Shown: one piece after another, positions 9,532-16,380 of the stretch | Numbering within the stretch: position 1 is the first letter of the stretch | How the letters are laid out: the number at the start of each line of letters is the position of its first letter | Source: Streptomyces sp. NBC_01381 | Lineage (GTDB): Bacteria > Actinomycetota > Actinomycetes > Streptomycetales > Streptomycetaceae | Reading direction: 5' to 3' | Assembly (NCBI RefSeq): GCF_026340305.1 | Contig: NZ_JAPEPI010000004.1 | Span: 62,001 to 126,000 of the forward strand | Length of the DNA stretch: 64,000 bases | Program-made: the position numbers and the translations under genes | Notes under the pieces: generated by a model | Told to the model about the DNA's origin: nothing | The model's database searches: none | The model's input: only the letters and a program-made list of their open reading frames with translations

Positions 9532-9954
9532 ATGCCCAGAGCCAGTTCGCACTTCGTCTGTCTGCCGTGCCGCGCTTCTTTCAAGAAGACGGCCGACTAC
9601 GGACGCGTGCGCATCGACATCTGCCCCCAGTGCGGCGGTCAGTTGCTCAACGCGGGCTCCGCGCTTGCCGTGCCCAAGCGACGTGACACGGCGGCATGGC
9701 GCGCCCTGAGCGCGGTCCTGACCGCCGGGCTGCGCTTCCGGCAGGACTGCTGTGGCGGGGGCCCCGGCTACCGCCCCCGCACGCCCCGCGACGTACGGGA
9801 ACGGCTCGCCCACGCGGCCGAGACGGGCAACCCCGCCAGTGAGGCGCTGGCTTGCCCCGACCTCACGCACACGGACGTCAGGCGGCAGGCAGGCCGAGGA
9901 GCGTACGCGCCACGTCCTTCGGCGACTCGTCGCGCTCCCGGGCGAGGGCGATGA
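9532..9954 (+). CDS. Small zinc-ribbon protein
   Basis: A 140-residue protein beginning MPRASSHFVCLPCRASFKK. Two Cys pairs, CLPC near residue 10 and CPQC near residue 37, are spaced for one structural zinc. A later CCGGGPGYRPRTPRDVRERL block is typical of this Streptomyces family. Members have sometimes carried a misleading deoxyxylulose-phosphate synthase label in databases; nothing here resembles that enzyme. The last ~25 codons run antisense through the 3' end of the opposing gene at 9878-10156, so the true C-terminus may be lineage-specific. Confidence 0.7.
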   Translation: MPRASSHFVCLPCRASFKKTADYGRVRIDICPQCGGQLLNAGSALAVPKRRDTAAWRALSAVLTAGLRFRQDCCGGGPGYRPRTPRDVRERLAHAAETGNPASEALACPDLTHTDVRRQAGRGAYAPRPSATRRAPGRGR

Positions 9955-10156
9955 CCGCGCGGCACGCCAGCTCGCTGACACCGAAGGACAGGGCTTCCGG
10001 CGACACCCAGCCGGTGGCCGCGTCCATCTGGTCCTGGTCGTCCTCCGCGCAGGCCGCCACGTAGACCGCGGCCGCCTCGAAGAGGTTGTGGGCCCGCTCC
10101 TTCTCGGCGTGCACGGTTTCCTTCGTGCGCCACAACATGCGCAACTTGTCGAACAT
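9878..10156 (-). CDS. Small conserved protein of unknown function (92 aa)
   Basis: Starts MFDKLRMLWRTKETVHAEKE after GGAAGG at a good distance; the frame is open far upstream, but only this start has a ribosome site. It is a helical soluble protein with an acidic middle (ACAEDDQDQMDAATGW) and ends with RTLLGLPAA. Divergent from the oxygenase gene, with about 100 bases between starts, and overlaps the zinc-ribbon gene tail to tail by 77 bases. No function can be assigned. Confidence 0.65.
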   Translation of the reverse strand: MFDKLRMLWRTKETVHAEKERAHNLFEAAAVYVAACAEDDQDQMDAATGWVSPEALSFGVSELACRAVIALARERDESPKDVARTLLGLPAA

Positions 10157-10258
10157 GCGAGTCACCTTCCCCCCGGGCGCTGGCCGGCGCCGTTGATCAT
10201 CCATCTTACGTACCCCAAAGTAGAGTTGGAGTTCCGTCGACTGAAGGGGGACCGCGCG

Positions 10259-11164
10259 GTGAAGCGCTATGAGCGGCTCAAGGAGATCCGGGGTCTCGAC
10301 CCGGAGAAGGACGCTCTGAAGATCTACCGCCTCACCGCGGCGTACGAGTTCCCCTGGGACTTCACTCGCGCTCTCGAGCTGGCGCTCTACCGCACCTACG
10401 CCGTTCCCAGCATCGGCCGACTCCTCGCCGAGACCGCTGAACTGACGGACCGTACGCAGAAGCGGTACGACGACACGTCCCTGCTGCTCGACGCCGTCGT
10501 CGAGCACGGCTTCGGCACGGACGAGGGCCGCGACGCGATCCGCCGCATCAACCAGATGCACCGCAGCTACGACATCAGTAATGAAGACATGCGGTACGTG
10601 CTGAGCACCTTCGTGGTGATGCCCAAGCGCTGGATCGACGCCTACGGATGGCGCAGGCTTTCACGCCACGAGACGGTCGCCGCCTCCGTCTACTACCGCA
10701 CCCTGGGGCGGCACATGGGGATCCAGGACATCCCGGAGTCCTACGAAGACTTCGAGCGCTGTCTCGATGCCTACGAAGAGGCCCACTTCGCGTGGGACGA
10801 GGGCGCGCGCAGGGTCTCCGACGCGACCCTCGACCTCATGGCGTCCTGGTACCCGCGCGCTCTGGCGCCCATGCTGCGCGCCTCGACCCTCGCGCTGCTC
10901 GACGAGCCCCTGCTGCGAGCCTTCCGCTACGAACCTCCGGGTGCCGCCGCCCGCAAGCTGGTCAGGGGCGCCGTCCGACTGCGCGGCCGTGCCGTGCGCC
11001 TGCTGCCGCCGCGCGCCGCACCGCACTACGCCCGGCAGAACTGGGAGATCAAGGGGTATCCCAACGGCTATCGGGTGGGCGAGCTCGGCACGTTTCCGGT
11101 GCCCGGGGTGCGGGGCTGCCCGGTGCCGCACGGCGACGCGGCCCCCGCCGCTTCAGCGGAGTGA
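10259..11164 (+). CDS. Oxygenase MpaB family protein (DUF2236)
   Basis: About 301 residues starting at GTG 10259 (VKRYERLKEIRGLDPEKDAL) behind AAGGGGG. It matches the MpaB/latex-clearing-protein superfamily of haem b-type oxygenases in layout: an N-terminal YRLTAAYEFPWDFTRALELA segment, the central IRRINQMHRSYDISNEDMRYVLSTF with a His that is family-typical, and WRRLSRHETVAASVYYRTLG. The reaction is unknown; relatives cleave alkenes or mature secondary metabolites. The frame is open to 9752 but only this start has a ribosome site. It overlaps the PadR gene tail to tail by 12 bases. Confidence 0.8.
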   Translation: MKRYERLKEIRGLDPEKDALKIYRLTAAYEFPWDFTRALELALYRTYAVPSIGRLLAETAELTDRTQKRYDDTSLLLDAVVEHGFGTDEGRDAIRRINQMHRSYDISNEDMRYVLSTFVVMPKRWIDAYGWRRLSRHETVAASVYYRTLGRHMGIQDIPESYEDFERCLDAYEEAHFAWDEGARRVSDATLDLMASWYPRALAPMLRASTLALLDEPLLRAFRYEPPGAAARKLVRGAVRLRGRAVRLLPPRAAPHYARQNWEIKGYPNGYRVGELGTFPVPGVRGCPVPHGDAAPAASAE

Positions 11165-11683
11165 ATCCAGCGTCGCCCGCAGCCAGTTGAGTTCGGCCCG
11201 GCTCGTCGCCCGGGCGATGGTGAGGATGCCGCGCCGGAACGGGTCGTCCAGTTCTTCGGCGCGCAGCGGGCGGTCGCCGTCGTAGAAGAAGCTGGCGGGC
11301 TCCTCCAGGAAGGCCAGACGGCGCCGCAGGACCGCGGCTTGTGCCGCCTTGTCGTCCAGATGCCGGAGGAAGGCGAGGACGGTGAACCAGCGGTTCTCGT
11401 CGGTGATGTCCGCCTGCCCAGGCTCCGCGAGTCTGCGGCGCAGCTCGCGCCGCCCTTCCGCGGTGAGACTCAGGACGTGCCGGGGAGCCGCCCCTGATCC
11501 GGGCTGAGTCTCGCGAGCGAGGAGGCCGGCCTTCTCGAGCCGCTTGATGGCGGGGTACAGCGTGCTCTCCGCGACCGGGCGCACGTGCCCCGTCAGCGCT
11601 GTGATGCGTTTGCGCAGCTCATAGCCGTGCAGCGGCGCGTCGTAGAGGAATCCGATGATGGCCAGTTCGAGCATGCGGTGCAT
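11153..11683 (-). CDS. PadR-family transcriptional regulator
   Basis: About 176 residues. The winged-helix DNA-binding domain is evident: MLELAIIGFLYDAPLHGYEL, RPVAESTLYPAIKRLEKAGL and the wing PRHVLSLTAEGRRELRRRL. A C-terminal helical dimerisation region (VLRRRLAFLEEPASFFYDGD) follows, as in PadR subfamily 1. ATG 11683 or 11674 are both possible and neither has a strong ribosome site. It is divergent from the hydrolase gene and probably represses it and itself through the inverted repeat at 11716-11739. Confidence 0.88.
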   Translation of the reverse strand: MHRMLELAIIGFLYDAPLHGYELRKRITALTGHVRPVAESTLYPAIKRLEKAGLLARETQPGSGAAPRHVLSLTAEGRRELRRRLAEPGQADITDENRWFTVLAFLRHLDDKAAQAAVLRRRLAFLEEPASFFYDGDRPLRAEELDDPFRRGILTIARATSRAELNWLRATLDSLR

Positions 11684-11715
11684 TGTGCCGTACGACCGCT
11701 GTACCCCGTCGGCGC

Positions 11716-11739
11716 AATACATCGTCACCGATGTATTGT
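11716..11739. promoter_or_regulatory. Perfect inverted repeat, probable PadR operator
   Basis: CAATACATCG and CGATGTATTG are exact inverted copies separated by TCAC, in the divergent padR/hydrolase intergenic region. Two further GGATGTA half-sites follow on the + strand (about 11751 and 11761). PadR regulators usually bind ATGT/ACAT-type palindromes, so this is the likely autoregulatory site. Confidence 0.7.
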
Positions 11740-11786
11740 TCTGGTGGTCGGGATGTATCGGGATGTACAAGAGCGGGGGAGTGGCG

Positions 11787-12536
11787 ATGCGCGAGACAAG
11801 GTTCGACGCACAGGGGAGCTGTGTCCGCTGGACGGAAGCTGACGGCTCAGGCCCGGCCCGGGTGTACGTGCACGGGCTGGGCGCGGCATCGAGCGTCTAC
11901 TACGCGCACATCGCCGCCAGGCCCGAACTGGCCGGACGCCGATCACTCTTCGTCGACCTGCCCGGCCACGGAATCAGCGACCGCCCGGCGGACTTCGGTT
12001 ACACCCTGGAGAACCACGCGGACGCCTTGGCCGCGGTGTTGGACGATGCGGCGATCTCGGGAGCGGAGATCGTCGCGCACAGCATGGGCGGCGCCGTGGC
12101 CATCGTGCTCGCGCACCGGCGCGGGGACCTTGTGTCACGGCTCGTGCTCACCGAAGCCAATCTCGATCCGAACCCCGTCGCGACGGCGGGCAGCAGCGGA
12201 ATCGCTTCCTACGGTGAGGATGAGTTCGTCACCGACGGCTACGCGCGCGTGCTGGACAAGGTCGGCTCCAAGTGGGCGGCGACCATGCGGCTCGCCGACC
12301 CGCGCGCCCTGCACCGCAGTGCGACGGGGCTCGTGAGGGGGACGCGGCCCACGATGCGCAGGATGCTCATGGATCTGCCCGTGGAGCGGGTCTTCGTGCA
12401 GGGCGGGCTGAGCGGCGAACTGGACGGCCGGGACGAGTTGGCCGCCTCCGGAGTGCGGGTGGTGACCGTTCCGGAGGCCGGGCACAACGTCATGTTCGAC
12501 GATCCGGATGCCTTTGTGTCGGCCGTCGCCGGGTGA
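11787..12536 (+). CDS. Alpha/beta-fold hydrolase
   Basis: A 249-residue soluble hydrolase starting MRETRFDAQGSCVRW after GGGGGAG. Visible are the oxyanion region VYVHGLGAASS, the nucleophile elbow AHSMGGAV (Ser), and the catalytic His in VPEAGHNVMFDDPDAF. It has a short cap typical of small esterases and C-C hydrolases. The substrate is unknown. It is divergent from padR with an operator-like repeat between them and is the likely target of that regulator. It ends 24 bases before the convergent P450 gene. Confidence 0.85.
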   Translation: MRETRFDAQGSCVRWTEADGSGPARVYVHGLGAASSVYYAHIAARPELAGRRSLFVDLPGHGISDRPADFGYTLENHADALAAVLDDAAISGAEIVAHSMGGAVAIVLAHRRGDLVSRLVLTEANLDPNPVATAGSSGIASYGEDEFVTDGYARVLDKVGSKWAATMRLADPRALHRSATGLVRGTRPTMRRMLMDLPVERVFVQGGLSGELDGRDELAASGVRVVTVPEAGHNVMFDDPDAFVSAVAG

Positions 12537-12560
12537 CTGACCAGCAAGTTGCCTGCGCCG

Positions 12561-13787
12561 CTACCGGGCCGTTTCCGTCCAGGTGACCGGCAGTTCGTGC
12601 ACTCCGTAGATGTTCATGTCGCTCCTGAGCTTCACCTCACCGGCGGGGATGGCGAGCCTGAGGCTCGGGAAGCGACGCAGCAGTCCCTCGAAACCGGCGC
12701 GCATCTCGATCCGGGCCAGCTGCTGGCCGAGGCATTGGTGGATGCCGTGGCCGAAGGACGTGTGACCGCGGGCCTGGCGGTGGATGTCCAGCGTGCTGGC
12801 GTCGTCGAAGCGCAGGGGGTCGCGGTTGGCGGCCAGCAGCGAGACAACGACCGTCGATCCCTCGCGGATTGTCTCGCCGCCGAGCTCGATGTCCTCCGTG
12901 GCATAGCGATAGAAGATGTCGGCAACGGACAGGTAGCGCATCAGCTCCTCGACCGCGCCCGGCATCAGCTCCGGGTTGGCGCGCAGTTCGGCGAGCTGCT
13001 CGGGGTGCTCCAAGAGTGCGAAGGTGCCGAGGCCCAGCATGTTGGCGGTGGTCTCGTGCCCCGCGAGCAGCAGCAGGAAGGCGGCGCCGGTCAGCTCCTC
13101 GATGGTGAGGTCGTCGTGGCGGGCCAAGTCGGACAGGATGTCTTCGCCGGGTTCGGCGCGTTTACGCGTGACCAGTTCGGCCAGGTACGTGGTCAGGCCG
13201 GTGTACGCGGCCATCTTGTCTTCGAGCCCGATGTCCCTCTCCATGAACTTGGCGGAGTTGGTCTGGAAGGTCTCCCTGTCCTCGTAGGGGACGCCGAGCA
13301 GTTCGCAGATCACCAGGGACGGCACCGGCAGCGCGAACTCCTTGACCAGGTCGACCGGCGGGGCAAGGCGCGCCAGCTCGTCCAGTTGCCGCTCGGCGAT
13401 GTCGACGATGCTCTCTTCGAGCTGCTTCATGCGCTTGACGGTGAAGGCGCCGGTGAGCTTGCGCCGCAGCCGGGTGTGGTCCGGCGGGTCCATGGCGATG
13501 AACACGCCCGGTATCTGCGGGGACGGTTCGGTCACGGCGGGCATGCCGGGGACCTCGTACGGCACGTGGACGGGGCCGATGTCCTGGCGGGAGCTGAACC
13601 GGGTGTCGGCCATGAGCCGGCGGACCGCGTCGTAGCCGGTGACGAGCCAGCCCTCGTGACCGTCGGGGAAGATCAGGGGGCTGACGGGGCGGGCCTCGCG
13701 CAGCGCGGTGATCTGGCTCGGCGGGTCGAAGGGGCCCGCATCGCGCTCCATGGGGAGGCCGTGCGGGATAGGAGCGGTTTGCGTCAT
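12561..13787 (-). CDS. Cytochrome P450 (CYP105-like)
   Basis: A soluble class I bacterial P450 of 408 residues. The I-helix oxygen-binding motif AGHETT, the K-helix ExxR in AVEELMRY, and the haem-ligand loop FGHGIHQCLGQQLAR with the axial Cys are all intact. DPPDHTRLRRKLTGAFTVKR resembles CYP105 members, which often oxidise macrolides, terpenoids or xenobiotics. The start MTQTAPIPHGL is preceded by GGAAGG; the frame is open to 13853. No ferredoxin gene is adjacent, so electrons must come from a distant ferredoxin. Substrate unknown. Confidence 0.93.
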   Translation of the reverse strand: MTQTAPIPHGLPMERDAGPFDPPSQITALREARPVSPLIFPDGHEGWLVTGYDAVRRLMADTRFSSRQDIGPVHVPYEVPGMPAVTEPSPQIPGVFIAMDPPDHTRLRRKLTGAFTVKRMKQLEESIVDIAERQLDELARLAPPVDLVKEFALPVPSLVICELLGVPYEDRETFQTNSAKFMERDIGLEDKMAAYTGLTTYLAELVTRKRAEPGEDILSDLARHDDLTIEELTGAAFLLLLAGHETTANMLGLGTFALLEHPEQLAELRANPELMPGAVEELMRYLSVADIFYRYATEDIELGGETIREGSTVVVSLLAANRDPLRFDDASTLDIHRQARGHTSFGHGIHQCLGQQLARIEMRAGFEGLLRRFPSLRLAIPAGEVKLRSDMNIYGVHELPVTWTETAR

Positions 13788-13890
13788 GGGATTGCCTTCC
13801 GTGGCGGGTTGTTGCGGCAACACTCGCCGACGGAGCAGACACGCGACTGTCACGGCTCTGACACCGGCCAGGCCGGAGACGGGGTCGGTG

Positions 13891-14745
13891 TCAGGCGCTG
13901 TGGCCCAGCCTCTCCTCGATCCAGCCGATCCCGAAGTTCACGACCTCACCGGCTTCGAAGAGGTGGCATTCGGCCGCGCCGACCCGCCCCCTGATGCCGA
14001 TTCCGGCGCCGAGCATGTCCTGGGCGATGGCATCGAAGGGGTCCTGCCCCTTGGGGACCGCGGAGGAGTAGTCGAAGGCGCCCGCCGACGAGTCGATGTC
14101 GTGGAAGCGCCGCCAGACCCGTTCGCCGTCCACAAGGATCGGCTGTTCGTAGTCGACGAATCGCTTTCCGGGAGCTTCGGCGAGTGCCTCGGCATGGTGC
14201 AGGACCGTGAGGGAGTCCAGCGGGGCGCCCAGCAGGAGAACCCGGCCGCCCAAGGTGACGAGCCGGGCCAACGGGCTGCCCGGGCCGTGCGGATCGTCCC
14301 AGGGATGGTCGGCCATCAGCGCGGTCGCCGATGCGCCGAGCGCGGCGAAACAGGCATCGGGATGACGGCTTCGCACAGCCCCTGGCCACCTACGGAGAGC
14401 TTCCGGCAGCCGCCCGTAGGCGTGATCCGCTTCGCTGATCCCGGGATCGTACGCGGGGTGTTCGGCCCGCACGGCGTCCTGCCAGGCGCGCGGCCAGTCG
14501 CTGAAGCCGTAGGGCAGCGCGTCGTTCCAGCCGCAGGTCACCATCAGGGTGCCCGGCTCGCCGACGACATCGCGGAGGGCACCGATGAGCGTCTGGGCGC
14601 CGCCGGCCACGTAACCGACGGCGGACATCCGCGTATGGAACATGACGATGTCGCCCTCGGTGAGGCCGAGCACGGTCAGGTCATGGATGAGCCGACTACG
14701 GGTGACCGGTCCGTCGGAGCGCTTGAGCAGGGCCTCTTCGTCCAT
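13891..14745 (-). CDS. AAC(3)-family aminoglycoside N-acetyltransferase
   Basis: 284 residues of the antibiotic N-acetyltransferase family, which moves acetyl from acetyl-CoA to the 3-amino group of 2-deoxystreptamine aminoglycosides. Family blocks are clear: FHTRMSAVGYVAGGAQTLI, GTLMVTCGWND, DHPWDDPHGPGSPLARL and GGRVLLLGAPLDSLTVLHHA. Full length, same strand and just upstream of the P450 (about 100 bases). Many Streptomyces chromosomes carry such genes outside antibiotic clusters, so it may be a silent resistance gene or act on another amine. Confidence 0.88.
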   Translation of the reverse strand: MDEEALLKRSDGPVTRSRLIHDLTVLGLTEGDIVMFHTRMSAVGYVAGGAQTLIGALRDVVGEPGTLMVTCGWNDALPYGFSDWPRAWQDAVRAEHPAYDPGISEADHAYGRLPEALRRWPGAVRSRHPDACFAALGASATALMADHPWDDPHGPGSPLARLVTLGGRVLLLGAPLDSLTVLHHAEALAEAPGKRFVDYEQPILVDGERVWRRFHDIDSSAGAFDYSSAVPKGQDPFDAIAQDMLGAGIGIRGRVGAAECHLFEAGEVVNFGIGWIEERLGHSA

Positions 14746-14789
14746 GCAGCAGACGGTATCCGCAGGGCCTGGCCGGCGGCCGCCCCGCG

Positions 14790-15389
14790 TCAGGCCTGTC
14801 GCACCGCCAGTGCCAGGAACCGTGCGTCCTCGTCGACGTACGACGTCATCTGCCAGCCCGAAGTGGCAAGCAGGGGACGGAGGTTGGCCTCGGCGCGCAG
14901 GTCGTCCGGGGTGATCTGGCGGCCCTGCCGTGCGGCGAGTGCCGCACGGCCGATGGGATGGAAGAGCGCGAGGAGCCCTCCTGGGCGTACGACACGGCTC
15001 AACTCCCGCAAGTTCCGCGCCGGATCCGGAAGGTGGGAGATCAGACCGGCGCCGAACACTGCGTCAAGACTCCCGCCGCGCAACGGGAGCCGGGTCACGT
15101 CAGCGAGCAGGAGCTGCCCGTCGTGGTCCCTGCCCGCCCGTACGGCGGCCTCCAGCATGGCGGGGGTCAGGTCGATGCCGAGGACGACTCCTGAGGGTCC
15201 CACGGCGTCCCTGAGCGCGGGCAGGGCCCGTCCCGTGCCGCACCCGGCGTCCAGGACACGGGCGCCCGGCCGCAACCCGAGCTCGCCGGCCGCGGCCCGG
15301 TAGGCGGGTCCGTCGTCGGGGAACCTGCTGTCCCAGTCGGCCGCACGGGCGGCGAAGAAGTCACGGACGCGTGTGTGGTCATCGCTCAT
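14790..15389 (-). CDS. Class I SAM-dependent methyltransferase
   Basis: About 199 residues starting MSDDHTRVRDFFAARAADWD. The SAM-binding motif I VLDAGCGTGRALPALRD and the acidic end of the next strand (LGIDLTPAMLEAAVRAGRD) are clear, followed by SLDAVFGAGLISHLPDPARN and VRPGGLLALFHPIGRAAL, as in ubiE-like enzymes. The acceptor is unknown. It lies 44 bases upstream of the AAC(3) gene on the same strand and may be co-transcribed with it. The frame opens at 15434 but the MSDD start fits the family. Confidence 0.83.
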   Translation of the reverse strand: MSDDHTRVRDFFAARAADWDSRFPDDGPAYRAAAGELGLRPGARVLDAGCGTGRALPALRDAVGPSGVVLGIDLTPAMLEAAVRAGRDHDGQLLLADVTRLPLRGGSLDAVFGAGLISHLPDPARNLRELSRVVRPGGLLALFHPIGRAALAARQGRQITPDDLRAEANLRPLLATSGWQMTSYVDEDARFLALAVRQA

Positions 15390-15540
15390 GTGGACATGAT
15401 TGCTCAACGACGCGCATGCGCGTCGGGGGCACACGTTCGAGCGTGACGCGATCGTTCAGGAGCCTCTCTCTGTCATATTCCAGCACCTTTCGAACTGCGC
15501 CCCCGTTGTGCGCCCCCGCCAGGACTAGCGTCCCGGAGCC

Positions 15541-16314
15541 ATGGGACACCTGGACCACGCCACCTTCGGTTGGCTGACACCCGTGCTGTCGTACGCGATG
15601 GCCTGTATCGGCGCCGCCCTCGGGCTGCGCTGCACCGTCCGTGCCCTCGCCGCCACGGGCAGGTCACGGCGCAACTGGCTGATCACCGCGGCCTCCGCCA
15701 TCGGCACCGGCATCTGGACGATGCACTTCGTGGCGATGCTCGGCTTCGGTGTCAGCGGCACGGAGATTCACTACAACGTGCCGCTGACCATCCTGAGCCT
15801 GATCGTCGCGATGGCCGTCGTGGGAGGTGGTGTCTTCGCCGTCGGCTACGGCCGTGACCGCGGGAGTGCGCTGGCGCTCGGCGGGCTGACCACCGGGCTC
15901 GGCGTCGCCAGCATGCACTACCTGGGCATGGCCGCCCTGCGGCTGCACGGCGAGGTGAGCTACGACCCGGTGCTGGTCGGCCTCTCCGTAGTCATCGCCG
16001 TCGTCGCCGCGACCGCGGCCCTGTGGGCGGCGCTCAACATCAAGTCGCCCCTCGCGGTCGCCGTCGCGTCCCTGGTCATGGGCGGTGCGGTGAGCAGCAT
16101 GCACTACACCGGAATGATGGCGGTGAGCGTGCGGGTCAGCGAGTCGGGCGGGGCGCTGCCCGGGGCCACGACGATGCAGTTCATCTTCCCCCTCGCCGTC
16201 GGCCTCGGGTCCTATCTCTTCCTGACCTCGGCGTTTGTCGCGCTGTCCCCGACCGCGGGGGAGCGCGAGGCCTCCGTGTCGGCCCAGCGGCCGGTGGAGA
16301 GCGCCGCCCGATAG
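15541..16314 (+). CDS. MHYT-domain integral membrane sensor
   Basis: A 257-residue membrane protein with about seven hydrophobic segments and three copies of the signature motif: MHFVAML near residue 61, MHYLGMA near residue 122 and MHYTGMM near residue 187. MHYT domains are proposed, from sequence, to bind copper and sense O2, CO or NO. Here there is no attached GGDEF, EAL or kinase domain, so the protein must signal through a partner. It ends 66 bases before the conservon kinase on the same strand, the obvious candidate. The C-terminus is a short soluble tail. Confidence 0.85.
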   Translation: MGHLDHATFGWLTPVLSYAMACIGAALGLRCTVRALAATGRSRRNWLITAASAIGTGIWTMHFVAMLGFGVSGTEIHYNVPLTILSLIVAMAVVGGGVFAVGYGRDRGSALALGGLTTGLGVASMHYLGMAALRLHGEVSYDPVLVGLSVVIAVVAATAALWAALNIKSPLAVAVASLVMGGAVSSMHYTGMMAVSVRVSESGGALPGATTMQFIFPLAVGLGSYLFLTSAFVALSPTAGEREASVSAQRPVESAAR

Positions 16315-16380
16315 CGGCGCACCTGGACCGGTCACGGCCGGGCGGGCACACGCCCCGACATCTCTCCGAGCGAGGAGGCC

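Noticed and set aside
12549..13994. A 481-codon + strand frame opposite the P450
   Set aside because: The P450 motifs on the other strand are complete; this frame has no fold-like pattern.
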